DNA of 64,000 bases. It comes from Sphingobacteriia bacterium RIFOXYC2_FULL_35_18 (GTDB lineage: Bacteria; Bacteroidota; Bacteroidia; Chitinophagales; Chitinophagaceae). A program made the position numbers and the translations under genes. How positions within the stretch are numbered: the stretch's first letter is position 1; every line of letters begins with the position of its first letter. The notes under the pieces were generated by a model. It searched no databases. It had not been told where the DNA came from and was given only the letters and a program-made list of their open reading frames with translations. Shown here piece by piece: positions 16,527-25,597 of this stretch. The DNA lies in the NCBI GenBank assembly GCA_001829005.1, contig MIAG01000004.1:124001-188000 (forward strand), given 5' to 3'.

Positions 16527-18974
16527 CTACAAAACAGACTTTTGAATTTGTTTAACACGCTGAATAATCGACATTACAAATCCAACCACCATGATGACAA
16601 TTCCTAACCATAAGAAATTAATCATTGGGAATTGATATACTTTAAGGGTGATCAGGTCGGTAATATTACCACTTTCTTTTACCCCAATCTCTAATTTACC
16701 TGCATCTTGATCAATCACTTTATTAAACTTCAAAACAAGGCTTTGAGATATCACACTATCAGGCAAGGATCTTAATTCTTGCCCCTTTAAGGCAATCCCT
16801 GGATAGGCTCTGTATTGCTTTCCTTCTTTTGAAATGATAGTCATATCTAAGAACAATGCAGTTTCATCATCAGCATATTTTGCTTTTAATTCAGTTGGAT
16901 TAACTGCTACTTTATTCAATATCATCATACCATTTCCATAGAACAAAGTATCATTTACTTTTACTGTTTTGTTTTTAAAACTAACTGTATCAGCAGCCCT
17001 ATTTTCTTGAAAAGAAGTGATGTAAACAAAAATGTCTTTATACCAATAATGTTTTGCAGCAGGATTAGCCGCAAACCCTTCCATACCTTTATTATTCTTT
17101 ATCACATCTGGATACAACTTAAACTGCTCAGAACCGTCTTTAGCTTTAAAATCAATTTCAAAATACCTTTTACGATCCCTAGGATTGGTAGTGTCCATTG
17201 AGTAAGTGACCATATACTTACCCATATCTGTTGCAACTGCTTTAAATAAGGTAAGGTTCTCTGCAGGATCTCCTGCTGGATTTCCCTTTTCATCTTTACT
17301 TTCAATACTTAAAGGTGTTACACCAGTTGTATTCCAACTCAGCACCGTTTTCTTTCCTGATGAAATCAAGATACCCAATAATGCCAATCCAAATCCTATA
17401 TGTGCAACAGAAGGACCTGCCGCTTTTATTTTACCTTTTATCCCCAACCACAAATAAGCCGTATTTGCAACAACTGCATAAACAGCAGCAAAAATGCCTA
17501 AATGTATTGCAGCCAAAAATCCAGGTCCTTTTTTAGTATATGAAATATCACCCCAAATACTAATTGCAGCCGAAATGGTGATTGCAATAATAGTAGGGAT
17601 TAGGATTTTTTTCCAAAACATTCCCTTAGGGGTATCCTTGTATTTTAAGTACTGGGTTGTTGCAGTAAGCATCCCTAAAATGATTGCAACAAAAATTTGA
17701 ATTTGATTGTGTGCAAACTCAGGGTCTTGCGGTGGCGCAATATTGGTTCCAAAAACTTTATTCCAAACTGGCGTAGATGTTTTTGCAATAATAACCATAC
17801 CAGATAAAAACAAAACCAATGATCCAATAAACATCCAAAATTCTCTACTATAAGTGCTTTCTTCTTTTTGAATGGAAGGGATGCTTTTGTATCGTACAAA
17901 ATATAATACCATGGCTGGTATAAAAAAGATCAATACAAACAATAATAGTTGCGCATTCAATCCCATATCGGTAAAAGAGTGAACAGATGTATCACCTAAG
18001 ATTCCACTTTTCGTTAAGAAGGAAGAGTACAAAATCAAGACAAAACTGATGATATAGAAAAAATAAGTTGGCCTTAAAGAGTATCCACTGTTTTTGTATA
18101 TCAAGTTAGTGTGCAAACCAGCAATCAATGTTAACCAAGGAACCAATGAAGCGTTCTCTACTGGATCCCAAGCCCAATAACCTCCAAAAGAAAGGCTTTC
18201 ATAAGCCCATGCACCACCCATCATAATTCCAGTACCTAGAATAGCACCAGAAAAGGACCCCCAAGGTAAAGCTGCTTTAATCCAATCATGGTCTTTCTTT
18301 GCTAACCCTGCTATGGCATATGCAAATGGAACAATTGTAGAGGCAAATCCAAGAAAAAGAATTGGTGGATGTATTACCATCCAGTAATTCTGAAGTAATG
18401 TATTTAATCCTGTACCATCCTTTATGAATTCAAGGTAATTAGGCTGACTAAAAATGGGTGCATCCATTTCATTACGCAACAATGCAAACGGGCTAATTCC
18501 TACTCTTGATCCAAAGAAATACATTCCCAACAACATAGTAGCCATGAAGAATTGAGCAAAGCTAATAACGGTCATTACCGGGGCTTCCCACTTACCTGCT
18601 TTCCAAATGAGTATCCAACCTAATACACAATGCCAAAAACTCCATAACATAAAGCTGCCTTCTTGGCCCTCCCAAAAACAACTCAATAGATACTCAAATT
18701 GCAAACTCAAATCACTATGCGTATAAGCATACTTATACTCAAACAAATGATTAGAAATGATATAATACAAACAGCCAAATAATACAATGATGCTAATGGT
18801 TTCGGCCAAAAAAGCCCATCTGGCCAATAAAAGCCAAGGACGCTTATCTTCATTTAAAGGTGTACTTGCCGATTTAAAAAATGCAAAAGTTGCCAACAAA
18901 GAGGCAACTAAACTTAGAATGGCAAAAAAATGACCTATTTGACCGGGCAGTAAATGTTCACCAATATAATTCAT
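16527..18974 (-). CDS. ccmF: Cytochrome c maturation haem lyase subunit (CcmF/CcsA type)
   Basis: An 815-residue multi-pass inner-membrane protein that takes part in attaching haem to apocytochrome c. It has about 14 hydrophobic segments and the tryptophan-rich WWD motif at about residues 255-280 (GGYWAWDPVENASLVPWL), with conserved His in VIHPPILFLG and in LIAGLHTNLIY. A large non-membrane domain (about 555-780) precedes the final membrane segment, as in CcmF rather than CcsA. ccmE lies 25 bp upstream on the same strand. CcmABCD, CcmG and CcmH are not in the window. Confidence 0.92.
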   Translation of the reverse strand: MNYIGEHLLPGQIGHFFAILSLVASLLATFAFFKSASTPLNEDKRPWLLLARWAFLAETISIIVLFGCLYYIISNHLFEYKYAYTHSDLSLQFEYLLSCFWEGQEGSFMLWSFWHCVLGWILIWKAGKWEAPVMTVISFAQFFMATMLLGMYFFGSRVGISPFALLRNEMDAPIFSQPNYLEFIKDGTGLNTLLQNYWMVIHPPILFLGFASTIVPFAYAIAGLAKKDHDWIKAALPWGSFSGAILGTGIMMGGAWAYESLSFGGYWAWDPVENASLVPWLTLIAGLHTNLIYKNSGYSLRPTYFFYIISFVLILYSSFLTKSGILGDTSVHSFTDMGLNAQLLLFVLIFFIPAMVLYFVRYKSIPSIQKEESTYSREFWMFIGSLVLFLSGMVIIAKTSTPVWNKVFGTNIAPPQDPEFAHNQIQIFVAIILGMLTATTQYLKYKDTPKGMFWKKILIPTIIAITISAAISIWGDISYTKKGPGFLAAIHLGIFAAVYAVVANTAYLWLGIKGKIKAAGPSVAHIGFGLALLGILISSGKKTVLSWNTTGVTPLSIESKDEKGNPAGDPAENLTLFKAVATDMGKYMVTYSMDTTNPRDRKRYFEIDFKAKDGSEQFKLYPDVIKNNKGMEGFAANPAAKHYWYKDIFVYITSFQENRAADTVSFKNKTVKVNDTLFYGNGMMILNKVAVNPTELKAKYADDETALFLDMTIISKEGKQYRAYPGIALKGQELRSLPDSVISQSLVLKFNKVIDQDAGKLEIGVKESGNITDLITLKVYQFPMINFLWLGIVIMVVGFVMSIIQRVKQIQKSVL

Positions 18975-18999
18975 GAATCAGTTCTTAAGTATAAAACAG

Positions 19000-19407
19000 T
19001 TAGTTAGAAGTTTGCAGTTGTTTCTTCATAGCATTTGGATCATCCTTGTACTTAGAAGGACATTTGAGTAAGATATGTTCGCACTCAAATTGATTATTTG
19101 TTACTTTACCTTTTAGTACAATACGCTCACTTTTTTCCATATCAGTGGGCTTAGTGTCATGGTATACTACTTTAATAGAATTGCCCAAGGTATCAATTGC
19201 AGTAAAACTTAAATAATTGGGATTTTTAACTGCATCGTATTCAATTGCTTGAGTAGTGTCTAATTTGGCTATTAAATTGACAAATTTTCCCTCTTTCTCT
19301 TTTGCAGATGCTATAGTTTCGTATGTAGTAAGGTCTCCACTGTATTGAACCAAAACCGCTATAGCCGCGGCAATTAAAACAAGAATGATAATATGAGTAG
19401 TTTTCAT
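19000..19407 (-). CDS. ccmE: Cytochrome c maturation haem chaperone CcmE, CxxxY variant
   Basis: A 135-residue periplasm-facing haem carrier with one N-terminal anchor (residues 5-21) and an OB-fold beta barrel (LSFTAIDTLGNSIKVVYHD, ERIVLKGKVTNNQFECEHIL). In the classical form a His in HxxxY binds haem covalently. Here the segment is HILLKCPSKYKDD, giving C116 and Y120 in CxxxY, the form described for a subset of CcmE proteins. The ATG at 19407 is preferred to an upstream in-frame start, because it immediately precedes the anchor and lies just behind a promoter motif. It precedes ccmF by 25 bp. Confidence 0.88.
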   Translation of the reverse strand: MKTTHIIILVLIAAAIAVLVQYSGDLTTYETIASAKEKEGKFVNLIAKLDTTQAIEYDAVKNPNYLSFTAIDTLGNSIKVVYHDTKPTDMEKSERIVLKGKVTNNQFECEHILLKCPSKYKDDPNAMKKQLQTSN

Positions 19408-19423
19408 AGCTAATTTTATTGTG

Positions 19424-19431
19424 CAAAGGTA
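19424..19431 (-). promoter_or_regulatory. Candidate -7 element TACCTTTG upstream of ccmE
   Basis: Exact TAnnTTTG on the minus strand, 16 bp before the chosen ccmE ATG. Its position rules against the longer ccmE reading frame start at 19443. Confidence 0.5.
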
Positions 19432-19508
19432 ATTTAAAAACAATAGGTAAACAGATTTGTTGTTTATTGAAGCCTGTTAAAATTTTCAACTTTCCACAAA
19501 TAACAAAA

Positions 19509-20045
19509 ATGCCTACATCAACCAATCAAAACGCCCCAAACAATGAAGACTTTAGACTATTTGTGGCAAGAATTGTATTTGGTGTAGTTTTTTTAATAAT
19601 GGTTGTACAAATGGGATTACATCAAATGCCTTATCAATTACCCTTAGAAAAATCAAGCTGGTACATCAATAGCTGGTTTAGACCCACTGTAAGCATTTTG
19701 GCATCTACTGCTGTTTTGGTAGGTTTTTTTATCCCAACTAAGGCATGGAGCATATTAACTGCATTATTAATGCTCCTTTTCAATTTTAGTTATTTTGAAC
19801 TCGCTAATAATGCATTTTACAACTTTATTTGGTGGGCTTTATTAATCCCCTTTTGCTTGAACCCAGCTTTAGTATTTACCCTCTTCAATAGAAATAAATG
19901 GTTGGTTATACTTTTTGCGGCTGCCAACTGGCTCAATTATGGATTAAATATAGCCGCTACTCCAGTTTATTTGCTGTATTTCATCCCCTTTTTACCCTTT
20001 AAAGCATTATTTGATTCATTTAACAGGTATTATGAGCCCAGATAA
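19509..20045 (+). CDS. Integral membrane protein of unknown function
   Basis: A 178-residue protein with about four hydrophobic segments (LFVARIVFGVVFLIMVVQM, TVSILASTAVLVGFFI, ILTALLMLLFNFSYF, FIWWALLIPFCLNPALVF) and a fifth near the C-terminus. The N-terminus is polar and Asn-rich (MPTSTNQNAPNNED). I do not recognise the family; the layout resembles small DoxX-like membrane proteins, but this is not firm. The ATG at 19509 removes an upstream extension that overlaps the ccmE promoter. Divergent from ccmE. Confidence 0.65.
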   Translation: MPTSTNQNAPNNEDFRLFVARIVFGVVFLIMVVQMGLHQMPYQLPLEKSSWYINSWFRPTVSILASTAVLVGFFIPTKAWSILTALLMLLFNFSYFELANNAFYNFIWWALLIPFCLNPALVFTLFNRNKWLVILFAAANWLNYGLNIAATPVYLLYFIPFLPFKALFDSFNRYYEPR

Positions 20046-20112
20046 GCCATAAAATAGTAAAGTAGTATCAATTAAGGAACTAACTTGCACCCCGTTTTCA
20101 ATACAGTATATC

Positions 20113-21144
20113 ATGAACGATTTAACTGGCTTTAATCCCAATGCGGTTGCCAATCCCAACAACAATATTTTTGGACTTCCTTTTACAGAAGAAGAATCAA
20201 AAGTGATTATACTTCCTGTTCCTTGGGAAGTAACTGTAAGTTATGGAGCAGGAACAGCAAGAGCTGCTGAGCATGTATTTAAAAGCAGCATGCAAGTAGA
20301 CTTATTAGACATGGATGGAAATGCTGGATGGAAGCAAGGTTTTTTCATGAAAGAAATTGATAAAAAACTATTGCTAAAAAGTGATTATTTAAGAAAAGAA
20401 GCGGAACTCTATATTGACTATATTTCTCAAGGAGCCGAATTGTTGAAAAACAAGTTCATGTGCAAAAGTGTGAAGGAAATTAATGAGGGAAGCAACTACC
20501 TGAATAATTGGGTGTACGAACAAAGCAAAGCGATTTTAGATAAGCAAAAGATAGTAGGACTTTTAGGGGGGGATCATAGCACGCCACTAGGTTTAATGAA
20601 AGCACTAGCTGAAAAGCATGGCAGTTTTGGTGTTTTACAAATTGATGCGCATTGTGACCTTCGTATAAAGTATGAAGATTTTACTTACTCGCATGCGTCC
20701 ATCATGTACAATGCCTTAAATGAAATTCCAGAACTAACTAAATTGGTTCAAGTAGGTGTAAGAGATTACTGTGAGCAAGAATGGGAGTACATCTGTAATA
20801 GTAATTTCAGGGTCATAACCTATTTTGATAAAAATATTAAGGAAAGGCTTTTCGAAGGCCATCTTTGGAAAAATATTACCGAGGAAATTATTCAACACCT
20901 TCCTCAGAAAGTATATATTAGTTTTGATATAGACGGCTTAGACAGAAAACTCTGCCCCAACACTGGCACACCCGTTCCTGGTGGATTTGAAAGTGAAGAA
21001 ATGATTTACTTATTTAAAAAAATCAAGGAGAGTGGAAGAGAATTAATAGGCTTTGATTTGGTTGAAATTGGAGTAGGTGAAACAGATTGGGACAGCAATG
21101 TAGGTGCAAGAATATTATGGAGACTTTGTAACTTAATGGTATAA
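20113..21144 (+). CDS. Arginase/agmatinase-family ureohydrolase
   Basis: A 343-residue manganese hydrolase expected to release urea or formamide from a guanidino- or formimidoyl-substrate. Metal ligands are seen in LLGGDHSTPLG (His), LQIDAHCDLRI (Asp-His-Asp) and VYISFDIDGLDRKLCPNTG (two Asp), with TPVPGGFE following as in the family. A longer N-terminal region (about 120 residues) precedes the metal motifs. Agmatinase is the usual call for this Bacteroidota group; formimidoylglutamase is an alternative, and no hut or polyamine genes are near. Its stop overlaps the ATG of the next gene. Confidence 0.85.
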   Translation: MNDLTGFNPNAVANPNNNIFGLPFTEEESKVIILPVPWEVTVSYGAGTARAAEHVFKSSMQVDLLDMDGNAGWKQGFFMKEIDKKLLLKSDYLRKEAELYIDYISQGAELLKNKFMCKSVKEINEGSNYLNNWVYEQSKAILDKQKIVGLLGGDHSTPLGLMKALAEKHGSFGVLQIDAHCDLRIKYEDFTYSHASIMYNALNEIPELTKLVQVGVRDYCEQEWEYICNSNFRVITYFDKNIKERLFEGHLWKNITEEIIQHLPQKVYISFDIDGLDRKLCPNTGTPVPGGFESEEMIYLFKKIKESGRELIGFDLVEIGVGETDWDSNVGARILWRLCNLMV

Positions 21145-21704
21145 TGAAAACATTTGACTATATCATCGTTTTAAAAAAACGAAACTATACAACGGTAGAT
21201 AATGTAAGCCAAATAATGCTTTTAATAGCAATAATAGCTTTTATAGGAAACGCAGCCAACGGTGCAACCAATTGGGTGTCTTCAATAGCATTTGCAATCT
21301 TAACTGCTGGATGGGGCATATTTTGTATTTGGCAGAAGAAAAGAGGCACCCCACCATTCTTTAGATTTGGTTTATTATTAGGCGCAATGGGTTGGTATAG
21401 CATGGAGGATGGCTTATGGATTGCTTTGATTTATTTATTAGCTGCAATGCTAGAAAAGCAAGTAAAATTTCCTGAAGAAATTGCATTTGATGAAAATGAA
21501 ATTGTGTTCAATAGTTTTCCAAAAAAGAGATATGAGTGGGGTGCATTAAATAACGTAGTACTAAAAGATGGGCTATTAACTTTAGATTTCAAAAACGATA
21601 AACTTATTCAAAAGGAATTGGAGTCGGAAACTACAAAAAATACCGAGGAAGAATTTAATGCATTTGCAAAAGCACTCATAGAAAAAACAGCATATGTTAG
21701 TTAA
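21144..21704 (+). CDS. Small membrane protein of unknown function
   Basis: A 186-residue protein with three or four hydrophobic segments in residues 22-110 (MLLIAIIAFIGNAA, ISSIAFAILTAGWGIFCIW-like region, LLLGAMGWYSMEDGLWIALIYLL), followed by a soluble C-terminal domain (IAFDENEIVFNSFPKKRYEW and VVLKDGLLTLDFKNDKLIQK) that looks like a small PH-like beta fold. I do not recognise a family. It overlaps the arginase-family gene by one base and the radical SAM gene by 11 bases, so it is certainly part of the same operon. Confidence 0.7.
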   Translation: MKTFDYIIVLKKRNYTTVDNVSQIMLLIAIIAFIGNAANGATNWVSSIAFAILTAGWGIFCIWQKKRGTPPFFRFGLLLGAMGWYSMEDGLWIALIYLLAAMLEKQVKFPEEIAFDENEIVFNSFPKKRYEWGALNNVVLKDGLLTLDFKNDKLIQKELESETTKNTEEEFNAFAKALIEKTAYVS

Positions 21705-22998
21705 ACCATTTTTATTGTACTCCGATGGAGAGGGGAATATTTACGAAGATGAAACCCTTTATGCGGTAGGACGTGCGGGATGGGACGCCTTTCCAGTAGA
21801 ATCGGATCAATGGATAGAATTGCCGCAGGGCGGGAACTTATATGAGCTACCAGGAAGAAGAGGGATAGGAATTGATGTTGAAACGGGCGAAATGAGACTT
21901 TGCGAAAAAGGATGGGCTGTTGCAGCATTTATTCCGCCTGCCTATACTGGTTTATTTATTGCGGCATATGAGACCATGCCAGACGCGCCAACCCTTCCAT
22001 TGTTTTGCTATACAGCCGTAGGTTGGATGGATGAAAAAAATTATGTGCCAGCGGTTAGAATAGAGAAAGATATTCGACAAGAAGCGGCTGGATTTGATGA
22101 TACAAAAGTTAAGGAAGGAACTGCCCACTTGTTACAAGCATATCCCGAGAATAGATTGGTTAAACATTTGATGGAAAATTGCTGCATGACTTATCATTGT
22201 CCAGCAGCAAGAAATTTTTCCTTAGGTAGATGGGAATGCCCTGTTCCAACTTCACCTGCATGCAATGCCAATTGCATTGGGTGTATTTCATTTCAACCGG
22301 AAGAAGAAACCATCGTTAGCACCCAAGACAGGCTTACATTCAAGCCAATGGCAGAGGAAATTGTGGAATTTACAGTTCCTCATTTAATCAATGCTCCATT
22401 CCCCATCATTAGTTTTGGACAAGGTTGTGAAGGCGAACCCTTGTTAATGTGGGAAACCATTAAAGAATCAATTATCGAAATCAGAAAGCATACCAGTAGA
22501 GGCAGTATCAATATCAATACCAATGGATCCAAGCCTGCAGCAGTTGATGCACTTTGTAAAGCTGGATTAAATAGCATGCGTGTAAGTACCAACTCAGCGC
22601 AGAAACATATTTATGAAGCTTATTACAGACCCAATAATTATGCATTTGAAGACATCATTGAAAGCTTAAAAGTGATGCGTAGTTATGGTGGATGGACCAG
22701 CATCAATTATTTTGTATTCCCAGGAATTACAGATAGTGAGGCTGAATATGAAGCGTTGAGGAAACTGATTAGCGATACCAATTTAAATATGATTCAGTGG
22801 AGAAATTTCAATATTGACCCTGATTGGTATATGGGCAAAATTGGAATGACCGATACAGGTGAAATGTTAGGTGTTAAGCAAATGATGGATTTAATTCAAG
22901 ATGAATTCCCCAATGTAAAATTTGGCTATTTCAATCCACCCATGGAGAGAATTAAAGGGGATTATAACCACCAATTTGCGGGAGCTACTTTACAATAA
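21694..22998 (+). CDS. Radical SAM enzyme with a cysteine-rich N-terminal extension, substrate unknown
   Basis: A 434-residue protein. The [4Fe-4S] radical SAM motif CxxxCxxC is C190-C194-C197 (PTSPACNANCIGC), followed by the glycine/glutamate motif IISFGQGCEGEPLLMWE and later strands INTNGSKPAAVDALCKAGL and MRVSTNSAQKHIY, typical of the partial TIM barrel. Before it lie about 185 residues with further cysteines (C163, C164, C169, C182 in ENCCMTYHCPA and GRWECP), which could bind a second cluster. There is no SPASM domain at the C-terminus. It overlaps the preceding gene by 11 bp and the following EamA gene by one base. Confidence 0.85.
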   Translation: MLVKPFLLYSDGEGNIYEDETLYAVGRAGWDAFPVESDQWIELPQGGNLYELPGRRGIGIDVETGEMRLCEKGWAVAAFIPPAYTGLFIAAYETMPDAPTLPLFCYTAVGWMDEKNYVPAVRIEKDIRQEAAGFDDTKVKEGTAHLLQAYPENRLVKHLMENCCMTYHCPAARNFSLGRWECPVPTSPACNANCIGCISFQPEEETIVSTQDRLTFKPMAEEIVEFTVPHLINAPFPIISFGQGCEGEPLLMWETIKESIIEIRKHTSRGSININTNGSKPAAVDALCKAGLNSMRVSTNSAQKHIYEAYYRPNNYAFEDIIESLKVMRSYGGWTSINYFVFPGITDSEAEYEALRKLISDTNLNMIQWRNFNIDPDWYMGKIGMTDTGEMLGVKQMMDLIQDEFPNVKFGYFNPPMERIKGDYNHQFAGATLQ

Positions 22999-23912
22999 TG
23001 CAGTCTAAAGTAAGCAATCATATTGTCCAAGGTTTTTTACTCGCTATTATTGCAACACTTCTTTGGTCTGGTAATTTTATTATCGCAAGAAAAGTTAGTA
23101 ATACCATTAGTCCAATTAGTTTGGCCTTCTATCGTTGGGCTTGTGCTTCATTGGTATTGTTTCCATTTGCTTATAAAAAAGCTACCGCTGAACTAAACCA
23201 TTTTAAAGCAAATTGGAAAATAATAAGTTTGATTGCACTCACCGGAATTGCCTTATTTAACACATTTGTTTATGTAGCTGGCCACAATACCACCGCAATC
23301 AATATGGCCTTAATAGGAACTACCTCCTCCCCCATTTTTGCAACTATAATGGCTGTTATTTTTTTAAAAGAACGTCTCGGTTTTTATAGAATTATCGGAA
23401 TGATTATTTGCATTTTGGGCATCGTACTGCTGATATCTAAAGGAAGTTGGCAAGTATTATTTTCTTTTAAATTTTCGAGTGGTGATGCATGGATATTAGG
23501 AGGCGCTTTTTCGTTTGCAGTATACAATATTTTAGTGCGAAAAAAACCAGTACAACTCAGTTCCTTATCGTTCTTGCTCATCATTTTCATATTAGGCACC
23601 ATAATGCTATTTCCATTTTTTATACTAGAACAAATCATTGTGAAAGATACTGTTCAATGGTCTAGTGCATTAATTAGTTCAATTCTATATCTTGGAGTAG
23701 GAACATCTGTCTTAGCGTTTTGGTGTTGGAATTTGGCTATATCAAAATTGGGAGCTGGCAGAACAGTCTTATTTGGGAACTTAATACCGATTTTCAGTAC
23801 AATAGAAGCAATTTTAATTTTAGGTGAAACCATTACTCCTATTCATTTTTATAGTGGTATTTTAGTTATAGGGGGATTAATCATTGCTAATTTAAAATTT
23901 AAAAATAAATAA
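22998..23912 (+). CDS. EamA-family (DMT superfamily) transporter
   Basis: A 304-residue inner-membrane permease with ten predicted membrane segments in two EamA repeats. The first repeat begins ATLLWSGNFIIARKVSN and contains FYRWACASLVLFPFA; the second begins GDAWILGGAFSFAVYNILVRK and ends SILYLGVGTSVLAFWCWNLA. Such proteins export metabolites such as amino acids; the substrate is unknown. Its ATG overlaps the radical SAM stop by one base, so it may export that enzyme's product or a linked amine, but this is inference. A TSUP gene follows 7 bp later. Confidence 0.9.
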   Translation: MQSKVSNHIVQGFLLAIIATLLWSGNFIIARKVSNTISPISLAFYRWACASLVLFPFAYKKATAELNHFKANWKIISLIALTGIALFNTFVYVAGHNTTAINMALIGTTSSPIFATIMAVIFLKERLGFYRIIGMIICILGIVLLISKGSWQVLFSFKFSSGDAWILGGAFSFAVYNILVRKKPVQLSSLSFLLIIFILGTIMLFPFFILEQIIVKDTVQWSSALISSILYLGVGTSVLAFWCWNLAISKLGAGRTVLFGNLIPIFSTIEAILILGETITPIHFYSGILVIGGLIIANLKFKNK

Positions 23913-23919
23913 GCTTTAG

Positions 23920-24690
23920 ATGGACATAAACACCTTGATATTATTATGCATTTTTGCTTTTTTAGCAGGATTTGTAGATGCTATTGTAGGTGGCGGTGGA
24001 TTAATTCAATTGCCTGCAGGGATTATGCTCTTGCCTCAATTTCCGGTTGCAACTGTAATGGGATCTTTAAAGATTCCTGCATTCACAGGTACTGCATTTG
24101 CAGCAAAACAATACCTAAAAAAAGTTACAGTTAACTGGAGACAGGTTGGCTTAATGTGCATAATTGCTTTTAGTGCAGCATTTGCAGGATCACAATTGCT
24201 TTCTGTAGTTAGCAATCAATACATGAAACCAGTTATTTTTATTGTCTTAATAGTTGTTGCAGTTTACACATATTCTAAGAAAAATTTTGGACAAACCGTT
24301 CACAAAGAATTATCCAATAAAACTCAATTAAAATATGCAGTAGGAATTAGTTTAGTGATTGGATTTTATGATGGTTTTATAGGGCCAGGGGCAGGCAGTT
24401 TTTTTATCATGGCTTTTATTGGCATACTAGGGTTTGATTTTTTAAAAGCAGGAACTTATGCCAAATTAATCAACCTTTCCACCAATCTAGGGTCCATCTC
24501 TTTATTTATGTTAAAAGGCACTATACTTTGGTCAGTTGCTATTCCGATGGCAGTGTGTAATGCAATTGGGGGGATATTAGGAGCAAAGTTGGCCATCTAT
24601 AAAGGCAACCAGTTCATCCGAATTTTCTTTTTATTGGTTGTGATGGCTACTTTACTAAGATTTGGATATGATATCTTTTTAAAGGATTAA
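23920..24690 (+). CDS. TSUP family (TauE/SafE) sulfite/organosulfonate-type transporter
   Basis: A 256-residue membrane protein with about eight segments and two TSUP repeats: FLAGFVDAIVGGGGLIQLPAG in the first and IGFYDGFIGPGAGSFFIMAF in the second. The duplicated glycine motifs are diagnostic. Family members move sulfite, sulfoacetate or other small anions. It follows EamA by 7 bp and is the fifth gene in the plus-strand operon. Full length, unlike the half-size TSUP protein at 50.0 kb. Confidence 0.9.
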   Translation: MDINTLILLCIFAFLAGFVDAIVGGGGLIQLPAGIMLLPQFPVATVMGSLKIPAFTGTAFAAKQYLKKVTVNWRQVGLMCIIAFSAAFAGSQLLSVVSNQYMKPVIFIVLIVVAVYTYSKKNFGQTVHKELSNKTQLKYAVGISLVIGFYDGFIGPGAGSFFIMAFIGILGFDFLKAGTYAKLINLSTNLGSISLFMLKGTILWSVAIPMAVCNAIGGILGAKLAIYKGNQFIRIFFLLVVMATLLRFGYDIFLKD

Positions 24691-24737
24691 CGTTCTATTC
24701 CAATATTACTTAGGGTATTATTGTAATTTTAATGTGT

Positions 24738-25574
24738 ATGAATCAAGAACAGGTTTTAGAAAAACAGGATCAACTTAAAGCCACCATCATAACATTAGTT
24801 ATAACTGTAATTCTATTTTCTTTATTTTTTTATGTGCGTTATCAACAGCCAGTCATTCAAGTGCCAAATGGTGGTGAAGGAATTGAAGTGAATTTAGGCG
24901 ACGCTGAAACTGGATATGGTGCAATCCCGCCCACTTCAGTTGGAGCTGCTAGTCAAGAACAAACAAATACTTCAGCAAATCTTTCTGAAGAAACCATTTC
25001 AATTTCTCCAAACAACTCATCGGAGGAAGATGTTCCTCTAACAAATAATACCACCAAAATAATTAGTAAGCCTAGCAGTTCTAGCAGCATTGCTCCACCT
25101 AATCCCAAACCAAAAGCTGTATTTACAGGAAATAAAAGTAAAGGAACTGGAGGAAATTTAGCAGATAGTTACAATGGAGTTACCAATCAAGGTATTGCTG
25201 GTGGAAAAGGAGATCAAGGAAAACCAACAGGAAACATTAATTCTGATAGTTACCAAGGAAATGCATCAAGTGGAAATGCCGGTTTGGGCGGAGCTGGTGG
25301 TGTAGCAATTAGAAGCGGTTTAGATGGTAGAAGAATTACCAAATTGCCTTCTTTTGAAGACGACTTTAATGAGAATGCAAAAGTGGCTGTTGATATTACT
25401 GTAAATAAATCAGGCGGAGTTATTGCTGCTGTCATTAATCCTAAAGGCACCACTACAACCAATCAACGAATCAGAAATATTGCTATTCAAAAAGCAAAAA
25501 CACTGAAATTAAATGCAGGCAATGCCGATGAACAAACAGGCACTTTGGTGTTTAATTTTAAACTTAGGAATTAA
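24738..25574 (+). CDS. TonB-like energy transducer or periplasm-spanning protein
   Basis: A 278-residue protein with a single N-terminal anchor (about residues 18-36), a long low-complexity linker rich in Ser, Asn, Gly and Pro (NTTKIISKPSSSSSIAPPNP and a Gly-rich stretch GNAGLGGAGG) and a C-terminal TonB-type domain (KVAVDITVNKSGGVIAAVIN, then QRIRNIAIQKAKTLKLNAGN and GTLVFNFKL). TonB couples the proton motive force to outer-membrane receptors, but no ExbB/ExbD is nearby. The linker lacks the classical Pro-Lys repeats. I use the ATG at 24738; another two codons earlier (24732) is possible. Confidence 0.7.
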   Translation: MNQEQVLEKQDQLKATIITLVITVILFSLFFYVRYQQPVIQVPNGGEGIEVNLGDAETGYGAIPPTSVGAASQEQTNTSANLSEETISISPNNSSEEDVPLTNNTTKIISKPSSSSSIAPPNPKPKAVFTGNKSKGTGGNLADSYNGVTNQGIAGGKGDQGKPTGNINSDSYQGNASSGNAGLGGAGGVAIRSGLDGRRITKLPSFEDDFNENAKVAVDITVNKSGGVIAAVINPKGTTTTNQRIRNIAIQKAKTLKLNAGNADEQTGTLVFNFKLRN

Positions 25575-25582
25575 TAATTTTG
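25575..25582 (+). promoter_or_regulatory. Candidate -7 element TAATTTTG upstream of folC
   Basis: Exact TAnnTTTG match overlapping the TonB-like gene's 3' end, 15 bp before the folC ATG. The predicted start of transcription is within about 10 bases of the ATG, so the leader is very short. Confidence 0.5.
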
Positions 25583-25597
25583 CATCTTTGCAGCAGT

